Shown here: positions 10,441 through 20,048 of the stretch, one piece after another
How the letters are laid out: each line of letters opens with the position of its first letter
Numbering within the stretch: position 1 is the stretch's first letter
Assembly (NCBI GenBank): GCA_009829735.1
Contig: CM020619.1
Location: forward strand, 25,197,554 to 25,261,553
From: Pyropia yezoensis
Taxonomy: Eukaryota; Rhodophyta; Bangiophyceae; Bangiales; Bangiaceae
Length of the DNA stretch: 64,000 nucleotides
Direction: 5' to 3'
Position numbers and translations under genes: made by a program
Notes under the pieces: model-generated
What the model was told of the DNA's origin: nothing
The model's input: only the letters and a program-made list of their open reading frames with translations
Database searches by the model: none

Positions 10441-11964
10441 GGGCTACCCCAGTATCGCTGCCATGGCAGACATTCGTTCTTTGACAGTGTGCACAATTTT
10501 TCTGCACTGTGGACACCCAATTTTTGCGCACATTTGTAAGTATCATTCCCCTCGACCCCTGCGGGCAAATACTGTATCGACGCGCGCCCGCCCGAGGCGG
10601 CGTGGGGCCTCCCCCACCGCACTCGTGACGTGGGCAAAATGCCATGTGGCCGCTGCCCACGTGGGGATCAACTCGACGCACCGGCGAGACGGGCGAATCA
10701 CACTTGGCCAAAGAGGGGGAGGCGGTCGGCAGGCGGTCGGTCGGCCGTGGCCGAGGCGTGGACTGGATTTTCCGTCCCCTCCTGGAGCCCTCCTGGAGCG
10801 CCGACCGGCGGGGGGGGGGGGGGGGGAAGGAGGTCACTCGTCCACTGGCGGGGCAAGGACGGTGTTTTCCCATTGACGGCCGCCACCGCGGTCGGTTTGT
10901 GGGCGGCGGGGGCTCGTCCGCATGTGATCACATGTTTGACAGACACGCCGTGTTGCCGGGCCTGCGCGAGGCCCGGCCAGCGCACAGCCGCGTGGGTGGG
11001 GATGGGGAGGGTGGGCAGGGACCAAGGGGCCCTCCACGCGCACCCCTGCCGCCTCGGTTGACACAGCCCCCGACGGCGCGGTTGGTGGCCGGTGGTGGGG
11101 GCGCGCACCGAAAGAGGGGGAACGAGCGGAGAAACGGGGGGCTCAGGAAAAGAGGCGTGCCGTGTCCTGTTGCCCATCATTTTTCCAGCGCCCAGTCGTT
11201 CAGGGGGGGGAGGGGCGGTGTCGCCGCCGCCCGCTGGGGGATCTTTCGGCACACAACCGCCCCGCCACGACGGCGGAGGCGTGTCCGACACACCACGTCG
11301 GTGTGTGCCGCGCTGCGCACCGTGAAGGGAGCACCATCTCCGCACCCCCCCCCCCACTCCCGAACCCCCACCCCCTCCCGCTCCCCTACCCCCCCCGCAC
11401 GCAACAGCGGCACCCCGGCGTCCGGCACCGGCTGTGCGCGCGCACGCTCACGGGCGCCCGCGCGCACGCGGAGGTCGAGGCAGGGCCCCGTGCAGCGCGG
11501 GCGGCGCAGCGGGTAGGCTGCTGTACCGGTGCCCCGTCGACGTCGACGACGGCTCGCAAAGCGCACCCTCTTGAGAGCCCCCCTCGCTGCGCCCCCCCCC
11601 CCCCTCTCTCCCCACACCCCCCGCGCTTCGGGGTCCCGCCTGCCGCGGCCGGCCCGGCGTCCACGCCCCTTGCCGTCCGCGACACCCGCCCCGTCCCCCC
11701 ATATCCCCCCCCCCGCACCCTGCCGCGGCGGGCACGCAGCTGCGGCGGGGGGCCTGGTCACACGGCGCAACGTGGCCCGCCGCCGGGCGGCTACCCCTCC
11801 CCCCCCCCCGCCCCCTTCCTGCCTGCTGCCGCCGCCCAACCCTGCCCTTCCCCCCCCCCCCCCGGTCGCGTCGCCCTTGTTGATCTGATCTGAGCGACCC
11901 CCGCCTTCCCCCCCCCCCCGGCTTGGTGCACGGGCGCCCCCCCGCGCGCGCGGGCGTGGCGGCC
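10441..11964. other. GC-rich upstream region of the channel-like gene
   Basis: Contains G runs near 10,809-10,826 and many C runs between 11,340 and 11,920. Open frames on both strands are compositional. The part nearest 11,965 is probably promoter and 5' UTR of the next gene; no TATA-like box stands out. Confidence 0.45.
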
Positions 11965-14900
11965 ATGGCGGACGGGGATCCCCCCCCCCCGGCGGCGACC
12001 GCCAACGGCGTCGGCGGTGGCGGTGGCGGTGCCGCCGCCGCCGCCCGCGCCGCCGCGTCGGCCGGCAGCCGGGGCAGCCGGGGCAGGACCAGCGACAGCG
12101 GCATCAGCAGCGACAGCGGCAGCAGCAGTAGCAGCAGCAGCAGCAGCCACCGCAGCAGCCACAGCAGCCGCAGCAGCCGCTCCACCCACAGCGGCAGCAG
12201 CAGCGGCAGCAGCGGCAGCAGCAGCAGCGGCAGCAGCAGCAGCAGCAGCACCGCGAGTGCGCGCAGCGGCGGCCCCGTCGACGCCCTCCGCTTCCGGCGG
12301 GTGGACAGCGACGACGACGCCGGGGTGGTGGCGGCCAAGGCGGTGACGGGCGGGGACGGCCGCCGGCGGAGCGTGGTGGGGGATGACGCCCCCGCGGCGG
12401 GCGTGGCCGCCGCCGCCGCCGCCGCCGCCGCGGGGGTGGTTGGCGGCGGTGCCCGCCGCACCACCCTCGGCGGCGACGACCGCGCGGCGCTGCGGCAGCG
12501 GATGATGGACAAGTCCAAGAAGCGGGTGCGGGACGCGCTGCTGGCGCGGGACCCGGGGGGGTACAAGCGGGCGCTGGCGGATAAGCACAGCCTGGAGTTT
12601 GTGTTTGATGGGCTCACGGAGCTGGGTGCGTTGGGGGGGCCGGGGGGGAGGGCGGGGGGGGGGGGGGGGGGGGGGGGTGGGTTGTTGCCCGGCGGGAAAG
12701 CAATGGGAGGATTTTGTGGGGGGGGGGGCCGGGGCGCCGAGGCGGGCAAGAGCGTTGGGTCCTGTTGGGAGCTGGATACATACCTGCGCTGCATGAACCT
12801 TGGCTGACATGGACCCGCGGCGGGGTGTGGTGGTCCTCGTTTTTTTTTTTTGTTGTTCTTTCTTTTGGCCACCCCTTGTTGGCTGCTTCCCCTCCTGGGG
12901 TGGCCCCCTTCCTCCGCTCCCCCCCCCCCTCCCGCCCCGCCCCGCCCCCTGTGCTCTGTGCTCTGTGCGTGCCCCACAGGCGACATTGTGGCGTCGGCCA
13001 AGGAGCAAGGCATGGACGACATTGCGTTTGTGCTCGACGAGGAGCGCCGCGAGTCCCGCCGCAAGCTCATGGACGCGCTCGCGCTCGAGGACGAGGGCGC
13101 GGCGATCAAGGGCGTCCTCGCCGTGTCGGCCCAAATTGACGAGGCGTTTGCCACCTGGCGCGCGTTTGAGTCAGAGTCGCGGGAGGAGAAGCTGGCGGCC
13201 CACGCGCGGCTTCCGTTTTGGAAGCGCCCCTTTGACCTGGACAAGGACGGCCACGTGTCGTTCCAGGAGAAGCGCTTCATCGTCACCATCACCCTGCTCA
13301 TCCTGACGACCATTGCGTGTGTGGTGCTCGTCGGCCTCCTCACCAAGCACTTTGTGGACTCCCGCATCAACCCGCTGACGTCGGCAGAGTTCCAAGAGGC
13401 CGACACCATCAACCTGCCGTCCATGTCCTTTTGCATCAAGGGGCCCGCCTTTGCTTCCTTCCCCACGGCGGCGTTTGCCGGCGAGCCCCTCTTCAAGATT
13501 GACAACTACTCGCTCCCGGCGCCGGAAAATGTGGACGACGACGATCGGAACAGGACGGTGCCCACGGACAGCTCATTTCTCGCTGAGCTCCCCGGCTCCC
13601 GGTCAGAATGTCAGAGCGGGACGGCGTCGCTTTCGTCCGTCCAGAATAACCTGGACTGCATCTTTTGCTACCAGCTGGTGGAGACCGTCCCCATCAAGCG
13701 CGGCAATACGGCCGAGGAGAATGTGCGGAGCGACCTGCAGGTGCAGTTCTCGTCCTTCGAACCGTTCGTCGAGTGCCTGACGCACCCCAATGATCTGTCA
13801 AACTCCTCCCTCCTCGCGCTGCGGAGCCGCGTGACAACCGCGTGGGGGGCTCTCGTCGATAAGGGGATTCTTGGCGGGACCCCCCCGCCAGATTCCTCGC
13901 TGGCGGACACCATGACCGGCAATGAAGTGTGCAACGTCTACTTTTGGTCGGGCCACTTCTATCCCCGCCGCGGCGGAGAGGAGCGCGCCACCCTCACCCG
14001 GGGCCCCACCGCGTGGACGGCGCTCGGTATGCACCACAACAAGACCGACACGCTGGCCGACTTTTCGCTGGGCGTGGAGATCCACATCCTGGACTTTTCC
14101 AGGAGCGTCAGCGCGCAGCAGGCGCACGACCACCGCTCCATCCCGGGCTTCCCTGTTGGCAACGCCGCGCCCAACGTGCTGACGCAGGTGCTGCTGAACA
14201 AGCGGACCATCAGCCACCGCTTGCGCGAGGGCACCCAGCGCACCCGCTCCGAGGACCTGTACCGTGCCAAGGTAGACTACTACCCGCGGGTGTTTCCGCA
14301 GGAAGCGGCCTTTCAGAACTTTTACTTCCTGTCGATGGCCATTGACAACTTTATCGTGGAGAGCTACAGCAACCAGCCCACGTACACCATACCGATGTTC
14401 TTGGAGCAACTGGTACGTTTGCAGTGGGGGGTGAGGGGGGCGAGGGAGACCGGGGCTCAGGACGACCTGTGCTTTGTCGGCGGTACCGACACGGCAGTTG
14501 TGTCCTGGGCTGAGCGCCGTGAGAAGACAGCGATGCGTGTGGGCCCCTTGGAGTGTGCTATTGCTCCTCCGAAGGTGGACTGATCGTTCTGACGCACCGC
14601 CTTACATCCGTCTGGCCAAGGGCTATTCCCCATGGCGCGACTTTGTCCCACGCTTGTCCCTTTGCTCCTACCCGTGCCCGGTGCCCGACAGCTCGGTTAC
14701 TTTGCCAACTTTTTCGGTGTCTCGGTGTTCACCCTGGTTGTCGTCCCCATGATCATTGCCTTGTCCAGCCGGGACAAGGCCCGCACCCTCCGCGCTTCGG
14801 TCGAGGAGCTGGACGAGGAGGCTGGCGACGGTGACGGTGGCGGCGGCGGGCGCCGCGACTCGACCGGCCGCCGCCGTTCGTCCCTAGGCGGCGGCGGCGG

Positions 14901-15351
14901 CGGCGGCGGCGGCCGGCGGCGGACGTCGGCGCTGGGCATGGGCGGCCGGGGCAGCGCCGAGGTGAGCCTGGTGTTTGAAGACGCCAAGCCCCGCATCTCG
15001 GAGCGCCTCCACCCGCGGTCTGTCTTTTCGGGCCTCCTCGGCGGCGCGTCCGGCGCGCCGTCGGGCGGTGGGGACGGCGGCGGCGGCGGCGACGGCGACG
15101 GCGGGCGGCGCGTATCCACGGGCGCTGCCGGCGACGGCCGCCGCGCCTCAACGGCCGGGGCGGGTGGCGGCGGCGGCGACGGCGACGGCGGCCGCCGGTC
15201 GTCGGTTGTGGGCGCCCCCGTCACCGCCGCCATCCGGTCGGAGCGGCAGGCCAAGCGGATTAGCGAGTACCAGCGCAACTACTCGGCCTTCCGTCGGCAC
15301 GTTGGCGATGCCCCTGAGGATGGGGTTGACGACGCGGCCAAGCGGGTGTGA
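11965..15351 (+). CDS. DEG/ENaC/ASIC-like two-helix channel with EF-hand
   Basis: Three exons: 11965-12625, 12980-14412, 14692-15351, with GT-AG introns of phase 1 and phase 0; 917 aa. The ATG at 11,965 sits in a good GCCATGG context. The cytosolic N-terminus is Ser/Ala/Gly-rich. An exact EF-hand loop, DLDKDGHVSFQE (about 306-317), abuts helix 1 (about 320-346). The outer domain of about 350 residues begins with INLPSMSFC (Cys near 372), placed like the FPAVTICN block of DEG/ENaC proteins. It has further Cys residues and N-glycosylation sequons. Before helix 2 the sequence PTYTIPMFLEQL leads into FFGVSVFTLVVV, where GVS at 707-709 matches the GxS selectivity filter. The tail of about 190 residues is Gly-rich with repeated RRxS/T. 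Gene structure is well supported; the channel family is assigned from architecture and short motifs only, and Na+ or Ca2+ gating is inferred. Confidence 0.72.
12626..12979 (+). other. Intron 1 of the channel-like gene, with a 24-G run
   Basis: Donor GTGCGT at 12,626 and acceptor CCCCACAG ending at 12,979. An uninterrupted run of 24 G occupies 12,654-12,677, about 28 bases after the donor. The 3' half is rich in T and C runs. Removing the intron joins a phase-1 Gly codon and restores one frame. Confidence 0.75.
14413..14691 (+). other. Intron 2 of the channel-like gene
   Basis: Donor GTACGT at 14,413 and acceptor CCCGACAG ending at 14,691, phase 0. It falls between the pre-helix sequence FLEQL and the helix-2 sequence LGYFANF. 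If retained, the frame stops at 14,583 and helix 2 is lost. Confidence 0.75.
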
Positions 15352-15368
15352 CGCTGTGTGCCGGACCG

Positions 15369-15402
<34 letters not shown>

Positions 15403-16429
15403 GAGGGGGGGCTGGCGCCTGGCCAAACACACGCGGAGAAGGGGGGGGCGCTTGGTTGCGCACTTTGTTTTTGTGGCTTTTTCTTCGTTTTTGTTTTAGC
15501 GTCGTCCTCCCCGGAAAAAGCCCGTTTGCATTTCCAGCGTGGCGGCGACCTGTGGCACGCAGCCGACCGACACGACCTACGGTGCTTGTCGGCCGCGCGC
15601 GGCATGCACGACCTGGGCCGACCGGCGGTTGCGAGGGGTGGGGGGGGGGGGTGTCTCCAGGAAGCCGCGAGGACCGTGCTCCCGTGCTCCCGTGGCGGAC
15701 CAGGTGCGTACAGAAGTAGCACCGCACAGACGACACCCCCAAATGTTTTGCACGGCCCCCCGCCTCCACCACCCTATGCATGGTGGTGCCCATGGGCAGC
15801 GCGTGCAACGGAGGAGCTGCCGCGCGGCCCCTCGGCCGTGGTTGAGGTTCCGACAGATCCTCGGCGTGCGCCTTGCCGACCGCGGCCAGTTGGTTTGCGT
15901 GCAAGAGCCCTTTACCTTGAGGACCCCCACCCCACCACCCCTCCCTGCGGGTGCATACAGTAACGGGCCGGTGGCCCCGCGCGGCATCGCGTTGCGGACA
16001 CACGCGACACCTCTGTGCAGTGCGCGGCCCGTTCGGCGCTGCAACTTTGGGTGGGGGCGCGCGCGGGGTTCGCGCATCGGCCCCCCCCCCAGTGGGCACA
16101 CCTGTGCTGCCAGCCACGCTGTTGGGGAGGCTGGGGGGGGGGGGGGCCCGAGACACTTGTTTTTTCCCGCCACAATGGCGGTCGTCACAGCCCACGCGTG
16201 CGGGAGGCCCCGGCACGACCGCCGTTGATGGAGCGCACATGACGTTGGTGGCTGGCGGTCGTGGAGGTCTCCCTCTGTTGCCACCCCCCTTGTTGCCACC
16301 CGCACGGCTCTCCTGCCCTCCCCAAGCCGTCTTCTTGCCTTGGTGTTGGCGCACGCACCGTCTCCTTCACGCCGCTTGCGTCCTTGCTCCGGCCCTTCCC
16401 CCCTCCCGCCCCCCACCTTTTGTAACGTC
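15352..16429. other. Intergenic between the channel-like and Spec3-like genes
   Basis: A 32-G run (15,370-15,401) begins 19 bases after the channel stop codon. A T-rich patch near 15,465-15,500 is probably 3' UTR. Open frames here on both strands look compositional. Confidence 0.5.
15370..15401 (+). repeat. Poly(G) tract, 32 bases
   Basis: Uninterrupted run of 32 G just after the TGA of the channel-like gene, so it is expected in its 3' UTR if transcribed. It could fold as a G-quadruplex. Run length in an assembly is error-prone. Confidence 0.9.
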
Positions 16430-17420
16430 ATGGGCTTCAATTTGAACAAGACGCCGCCTGGCTATGGCGGCTGCGTCGGCGCCCTCGTCATTGTGTGCGA
16501 GGTCTTTTTCCCGGTACGCTTGGGGGATGGAGTTGGGGGGGGGGGGGGGGGGGTGGCAGCTGCTAGGGAAGAGGACGGAGGGGGCTGCCGTGGGCTGCCG
16601 TGCTGGTGAGGATGTGGGGAGCGGGGGGCGGGGGGGGTGGATGGGGGCAGGTGGGTGGAAGCGCGGGCAAACGGCCGACTGACTTGCCACCATGGGGACT
16701 CCCTTTTCACCTGCCGTTGCACGTTTGGGCGTTGGGTTTGCCTGCTTCCTGGGTGGCGGGGGCGGTTTGTTTTTTGTCGGGGGTGGGTGGCCTGGACCCC
16801 CGCGTCCTCTGTTGGCCGCCCTGCTCTTCATTTGCGGCTGCGCTTGTGATTTGGTGTATGCGCACATCCTCAGGGCGTGACGACCATGGTCGTGGGCCTG
16901 CTCACGTCCTGTGACATTGACATCATCCTCATCGGCCTCCTTCAGCTGCTGCTTGCTCCGCTGATTGTACGTGACGCTCGTGTGTCTTCTTGGCGCTGCT
17001 CTCGGGACTGCGAGTGGGCAATGGGGAAAGAATGTGCAGGAGAGGGAGGAGCGGCTGGTGCGCTCGTGCTCTGGGTGGGGGGGGCGACGACGCCTTGCTG
17101 GCCAGTGGCGGCGGGCGCAGGGGCGCCCGACGCGCGTGCTCCCGCTGACGGGTGGGGGGCAAGACGTTCGGGCATCGTACCCAGGCGTTGGGGTGGTGGC
17201 CACGCGGGATGGTCGGTCCTAGCCTTGAAGCAGCAGGCAGACAGCAGCGTATTGACGGAGGCGTTTCTTTGTTGTGGTTATGTTGTGTGTGGATGACGTG
17301 TGGTGGTGGTGGCCTTCGTTTTCGCTTGACCGGGCGCTCTCACCACAGGTGGGGTGGGTGTGGGCCATCTACTGGGGCTTCAAAGCATACGGGCCGCTGG
17401 GTGAGGGTGGCGAGCTGTGA
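16430..17420 (+). CDS. Spec3/Stum-like small membrane protein
   Basis: Three exons: 16430-16513, 16874-16966, 17349-17420; phase-0 introns with donors GTACGC and GTACGT and acceptors CCTCAG and CCACAG; 82 aa. Exon 1 encodes GGCVGALVIVCEVFFP. Exon 2 starts GVTTMVVGLL and carries LIGLLQLLLAPLI. Exon 3 starts VGWVWAIYWGFKAYG. The order hydrophobic stretch, FPGVTTMVVGLL, LLQLLLAPLIVGWVWAIYWG resembles the Spec3 domain of sea-urchin SPEC3 and Drosophila Stum (LPGxGTxxSG followed by VGWxxSIxWG). Two hydrophobic segments suggest a small membrane protein. The third exon reads into a TGA at 17,418. Alternatively a donor GTGAGG at 17,401 joins an acceptor at 17,638 and continues to a stop near 17,760. 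The family assignment rests on recall of short motifs. The 19-G run in intron 1 (16,535-16,553) matches the G-run habit of the neighbouring gene. Confidence 0.6.
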
Positions 17421-17804
17421 GGCCGCTCCCCCTCCTCCGCTCTCTCCCTCCCCCCGCTCTATTCTGTGTGTAGCGTGCGGCGTGTCTGTTTTTTTCTGCC
17501 GTTTTGGTCAGGTCGTGTTGTTGGTGTCTGGTCGCTGTTCTTGTCGCCCCCTGTGTTGAGTATGTTGTGCATGCGAGCGGCGGGCGAGCCCTTTGTCGTG
17601 CTCTTTATTATTTTTTTTTTCGCTGGTGCTGTCGACAGGGCGAATCCGACGGCCATCAATGTGGACAGGGCCCGCATCGCCAGTGCCTAAGTCCCCGAGA
17701 GACGGCACGGGCCAGCATGTCGGCACGCGTCCTCTCGCTCCACCTCGCATTCCCTGCTAACTTATCCGTCTTCATCTTCTGTGTCTTGCTCCCCCCGTGG
17801 GGTA
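17421..17804. other. Convergent intergenic spacer
   Basis: Lies between the Spec3-like gene (plus) and the lipoxygenase stop codon (minus). It contains a T-rich run near 17,610-17,622 and the possible alternative last exon of the Spec3-like gene. Nothing else recognised. Confidence 0.5.
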
Positions 17805-20048
17805 TCAGATGTCAACCGACATGGGGATGTTAGACGGAGCGAGGTAGGTGTAAGGGAGCTCCTCGTCCTCCTCTCGCGCCAGCACCTCCGCGTCCACCTC
17901 CGCCAAGCGGGTGCGGAGGCGCGCCGCGGCGGCCGCCGCGCCCGCGTGGCGGAACCAGCCGCCCGGCCAGGGCGCCCACGGGTAGGCGCCCAGACGCGAC
18001 ACGCGCACGCTCCCGAGGAGAGTGTAGACGAACGCCTGCCGCGAGGCGGTCAGCGGAGAGGGGAGGACGGCCGTGACCGCCGCTGCCGAGGCGGCGGCGT
18101 CGCAGTCGGCCGCTGCATGCGCCTTCCGCGATGGGTCTCCTAGCGGCGGCGGCGGGACGTCGCCCATGAGCGCCAGGGGCAACGCGGGGGTGTAGCTGCC
18201 GAGCGGTTTTTGAGGGAAGTTCAACGCGGCGTGCTGTGCTGAGGCGGTGAAGATGACCACGGTAAGGAGGCGAACCAGGCCCGCCCGGCTGCGGATGGTG
18301 CCAGCGGGGACGCTGCCGGGGGTGGGACCGCCGCCGCCGCCGCCGCCGTGCCGCTGGCCCATGATGCTACCGGTGCGGCGGGAGGGTGTCGCCCCCGCGG
18401 GGACTGTTGCCCCAACATCGTCGTCGCCCAGCAGTGCCGCCGCTGTGGGCTCCCCAAAGCCTCCGACGCCCGCCGCCGCCACGCCCACCGCCCATGCCGC
18501 GAGCTCCCCGTCCCCCGCTACGGCCGCGTCGTCGGCGTACCAGGCGTCCACATAGGCGTCCACAAAGGTGGCCAGAGCGCCCCACACCCGCAGCGCGTCA
18601 TCGCGGTAGGGGTAGGCAAGGCGGTTGTCCATTACTCCGCGGGCGGCCAGCTCGTCCGGCGCCGCCGCCGCCCACACGTCCACCCCCCGCAGGGACGCCA
18701 CCGCCCAGTTGTGCATGGGCTTGACGGGCCCCGGGAGGAGGGCGTCGACGGCGTCGCCGGGCGGGAGGAGCGTCGTCTCGGCCAGGTTGTTGATGGAGAG
18801 AGTGCCTGCGAAATGGGGGCCCAGCAGCCGCATCAGCGGGTGGCGGGGCGACAGCGCCCGCCGGGCGGTGGCGGCTAGCCCGTTGACGAGCAGGTGCGTG
18901 CGGCCAATGTGCCACGTCAGCTGATGGTCCGTCCCGTCGGCGGCGGTCAACGCCGCCCGCGCAACCGCCCACCGGGCGCCGTCAGCGGGGGTTACGAGCT
19001 GTCGACGGCCACCCCCAGCTTTCCCTGTTTCAATCGCCACAGGCACCAGCTTGCCGGTGTTCGACGTCGCGGGCAGAACCAACAGCGCACGCGGCGAGTG
19101 CACCACCTCCCCCCACCCGCCCGTGCCATCGTTCTCAGCCTCATCACCACCGCTGCGGCCGTGGGGGTCTGCTTGCGAGTCGGCTGCCTTCTCGGCGGCG
19201 GTGGCGGCGGCGGCGCCAGCGGCAAGAAATTCACCCATCTCCACGTGGTCCACCGCGTACAGGCGATGGTCGACGGCGGCAGTGGCAATCGTGTCGTCAC
19301 CGCACCCCGGCACGGCGCGCAGGTGCGCGTCGGTGACGCCCCAGTCCGCCGCCGCCGCCGCGGTCGCCGCGTGGAGCGCGAACGGGTTGGGTCCCGCCAC
19401 CCGCAGGCGCGCCCAGGTCGCGTCGTCAGCAGGGGCGGCAGCCACTGGCGGCAGCGGTAGCGTCACGAACAGCGCCCGGTAGGCGGCGTAGGGGTCGGCG
19501 GGGTCGGGGACGTCACCGCCGGCACCGGCGCCGTTACCGCCGGCGATGCCGCTGTCGCCGCCATCCTCATCACCAGGCAGCGGGCGCACGCCGACGGGCG
19601 GGGGCGCCCCCCCCCCCCCCCGCCCCGCGCCCGCCACGAGCGTCGTGTCCACCTCCGCGGCCGCGGCGGCGACTGCCGCCTCCTCGGCACTCCCCCCCCA
19701 CATGTACCCCCCCACGAGCGCAACGACGGCCGCGGCCACCCGGCCGACGGTGGCGGTGGCGGCGGCGGTGGCGGAGCGGCCGACCTGCCGTCGCGCCGTG
19801 CGGGCCGCCACGGCGGCGGCATTGACGCCCAGCCCTGCGACAGTAGCAACGACGGCGACGACCCAGCGGACCGACGGGTGCTCCGCGCGGGGAAGAGGCC
19901 GCACAAACGACACGCCGAGAAGAGTGCCAGAGGGGGCTGCGGGGTAGGTGGCGGCGACGGCCGCGACCGCCGCGGCACGGTCGCCCCCATCCCCACCTGC
20001 AGGAGGGAGGGACGGGACATGGAAGGAGGTGCGGAGGGAGTCAAACAT
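17805..20048 (-). CDS. Lipoxygenase
   Basis: Non-heme iron dioxygenase that peroxidises polyunsaturated fatty acids, the first step of oxylipin formation. Single exon, 747 aa from the first in-frame ATG at 20,048 (the frame runs about 20 codons further upstream without another ATG). Iron ligands are visible: WHIGRTH gives His380 and His385, ASAQHAALN gives His606 and Asn610, and the C-terminus ends SVDI with the required terminal Ile747. The flanking blocks RRALSPRHPLMRLLGPHF and LAYPYRDDALRVW also match the family. The N-terminus has two hydrophobic segments (about 62-84 and 102-118) and no obvious PLAT domain, as in algal and bacterial enzymes. A Gly-run insert near 568 lengthens the spacing between His385 and His606 relative to plant enzymes. 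All catalytic residues are present, so it is probably active; regiospecificity cannot be read from the sequence. Confidence 0.92.
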   Translation of the reverse strand: MFDSLRTSFHVPSLPPAGGDGGDRAAAVAAVAATYPAAPSGTLLGVSFVRPLPRAEHPSVRWVVAVVATVAGLGVNAAAVAARTARRQVGRSATAAATATVGRVAAAVVALVGGYMWGGSAEEAAVAAAAAEVDTTLVAGAGRGGGGAPPPVGVRPLPGDEDGGDSGIAGGNGAGAGGDVPDPADPYAAYRALFVTLPLPPVAAAPADDATWARLRVAGPNPFALHAATAAAAADWGVTDAHLRAVPGCGDDTIATAAVDHRLYAVDHVEMGEFLAAGAAAATAAEKAADSQADPHGRSGGDEAENDGTGGWGEVVHSPRALLVLPATSNTGKLVPVAIETGKAGGGRRQLVTPADGARWAVARAALTAADGTDHQLTWHIGRTHLLVNGLAATARRALSPRHPLMRLLGPHFAGTLSINNLAETTLLPPGDAVDALLPGPVKPMHNWAVASLRGVDVWAAAAPDELAARGVMDNRLAYPYRDDALRVWGALATFVDAYVDAWYADDAAVAGDGELAAWAVGVAAAGVGGFGEPTAAALLGDDDVGATVPAGATPSRRTGSIMGQRHGGGGGGGPTPGSVPAGTIRSRAGLVRLLTVVIFTASAQHAALNFPQKPLGSYTPALPLALMGDVPPPPLGDPSRKAHAAADCDAAASAAAVTAVLPSPLTASRQAFVYTLLGSVRVSRLGAYPWAPWPGGWFRHAGAAAAAARLRTRLAEVDAEVLAREEDEELPYTYLAPSNIPMSVDI

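Noticed and set aside
11448..13505. 685-codon minus-strand frame
   Set aside because: Antisense to exon 1 and an intron of the channel-like gene; homopolymeric composition; no domain.
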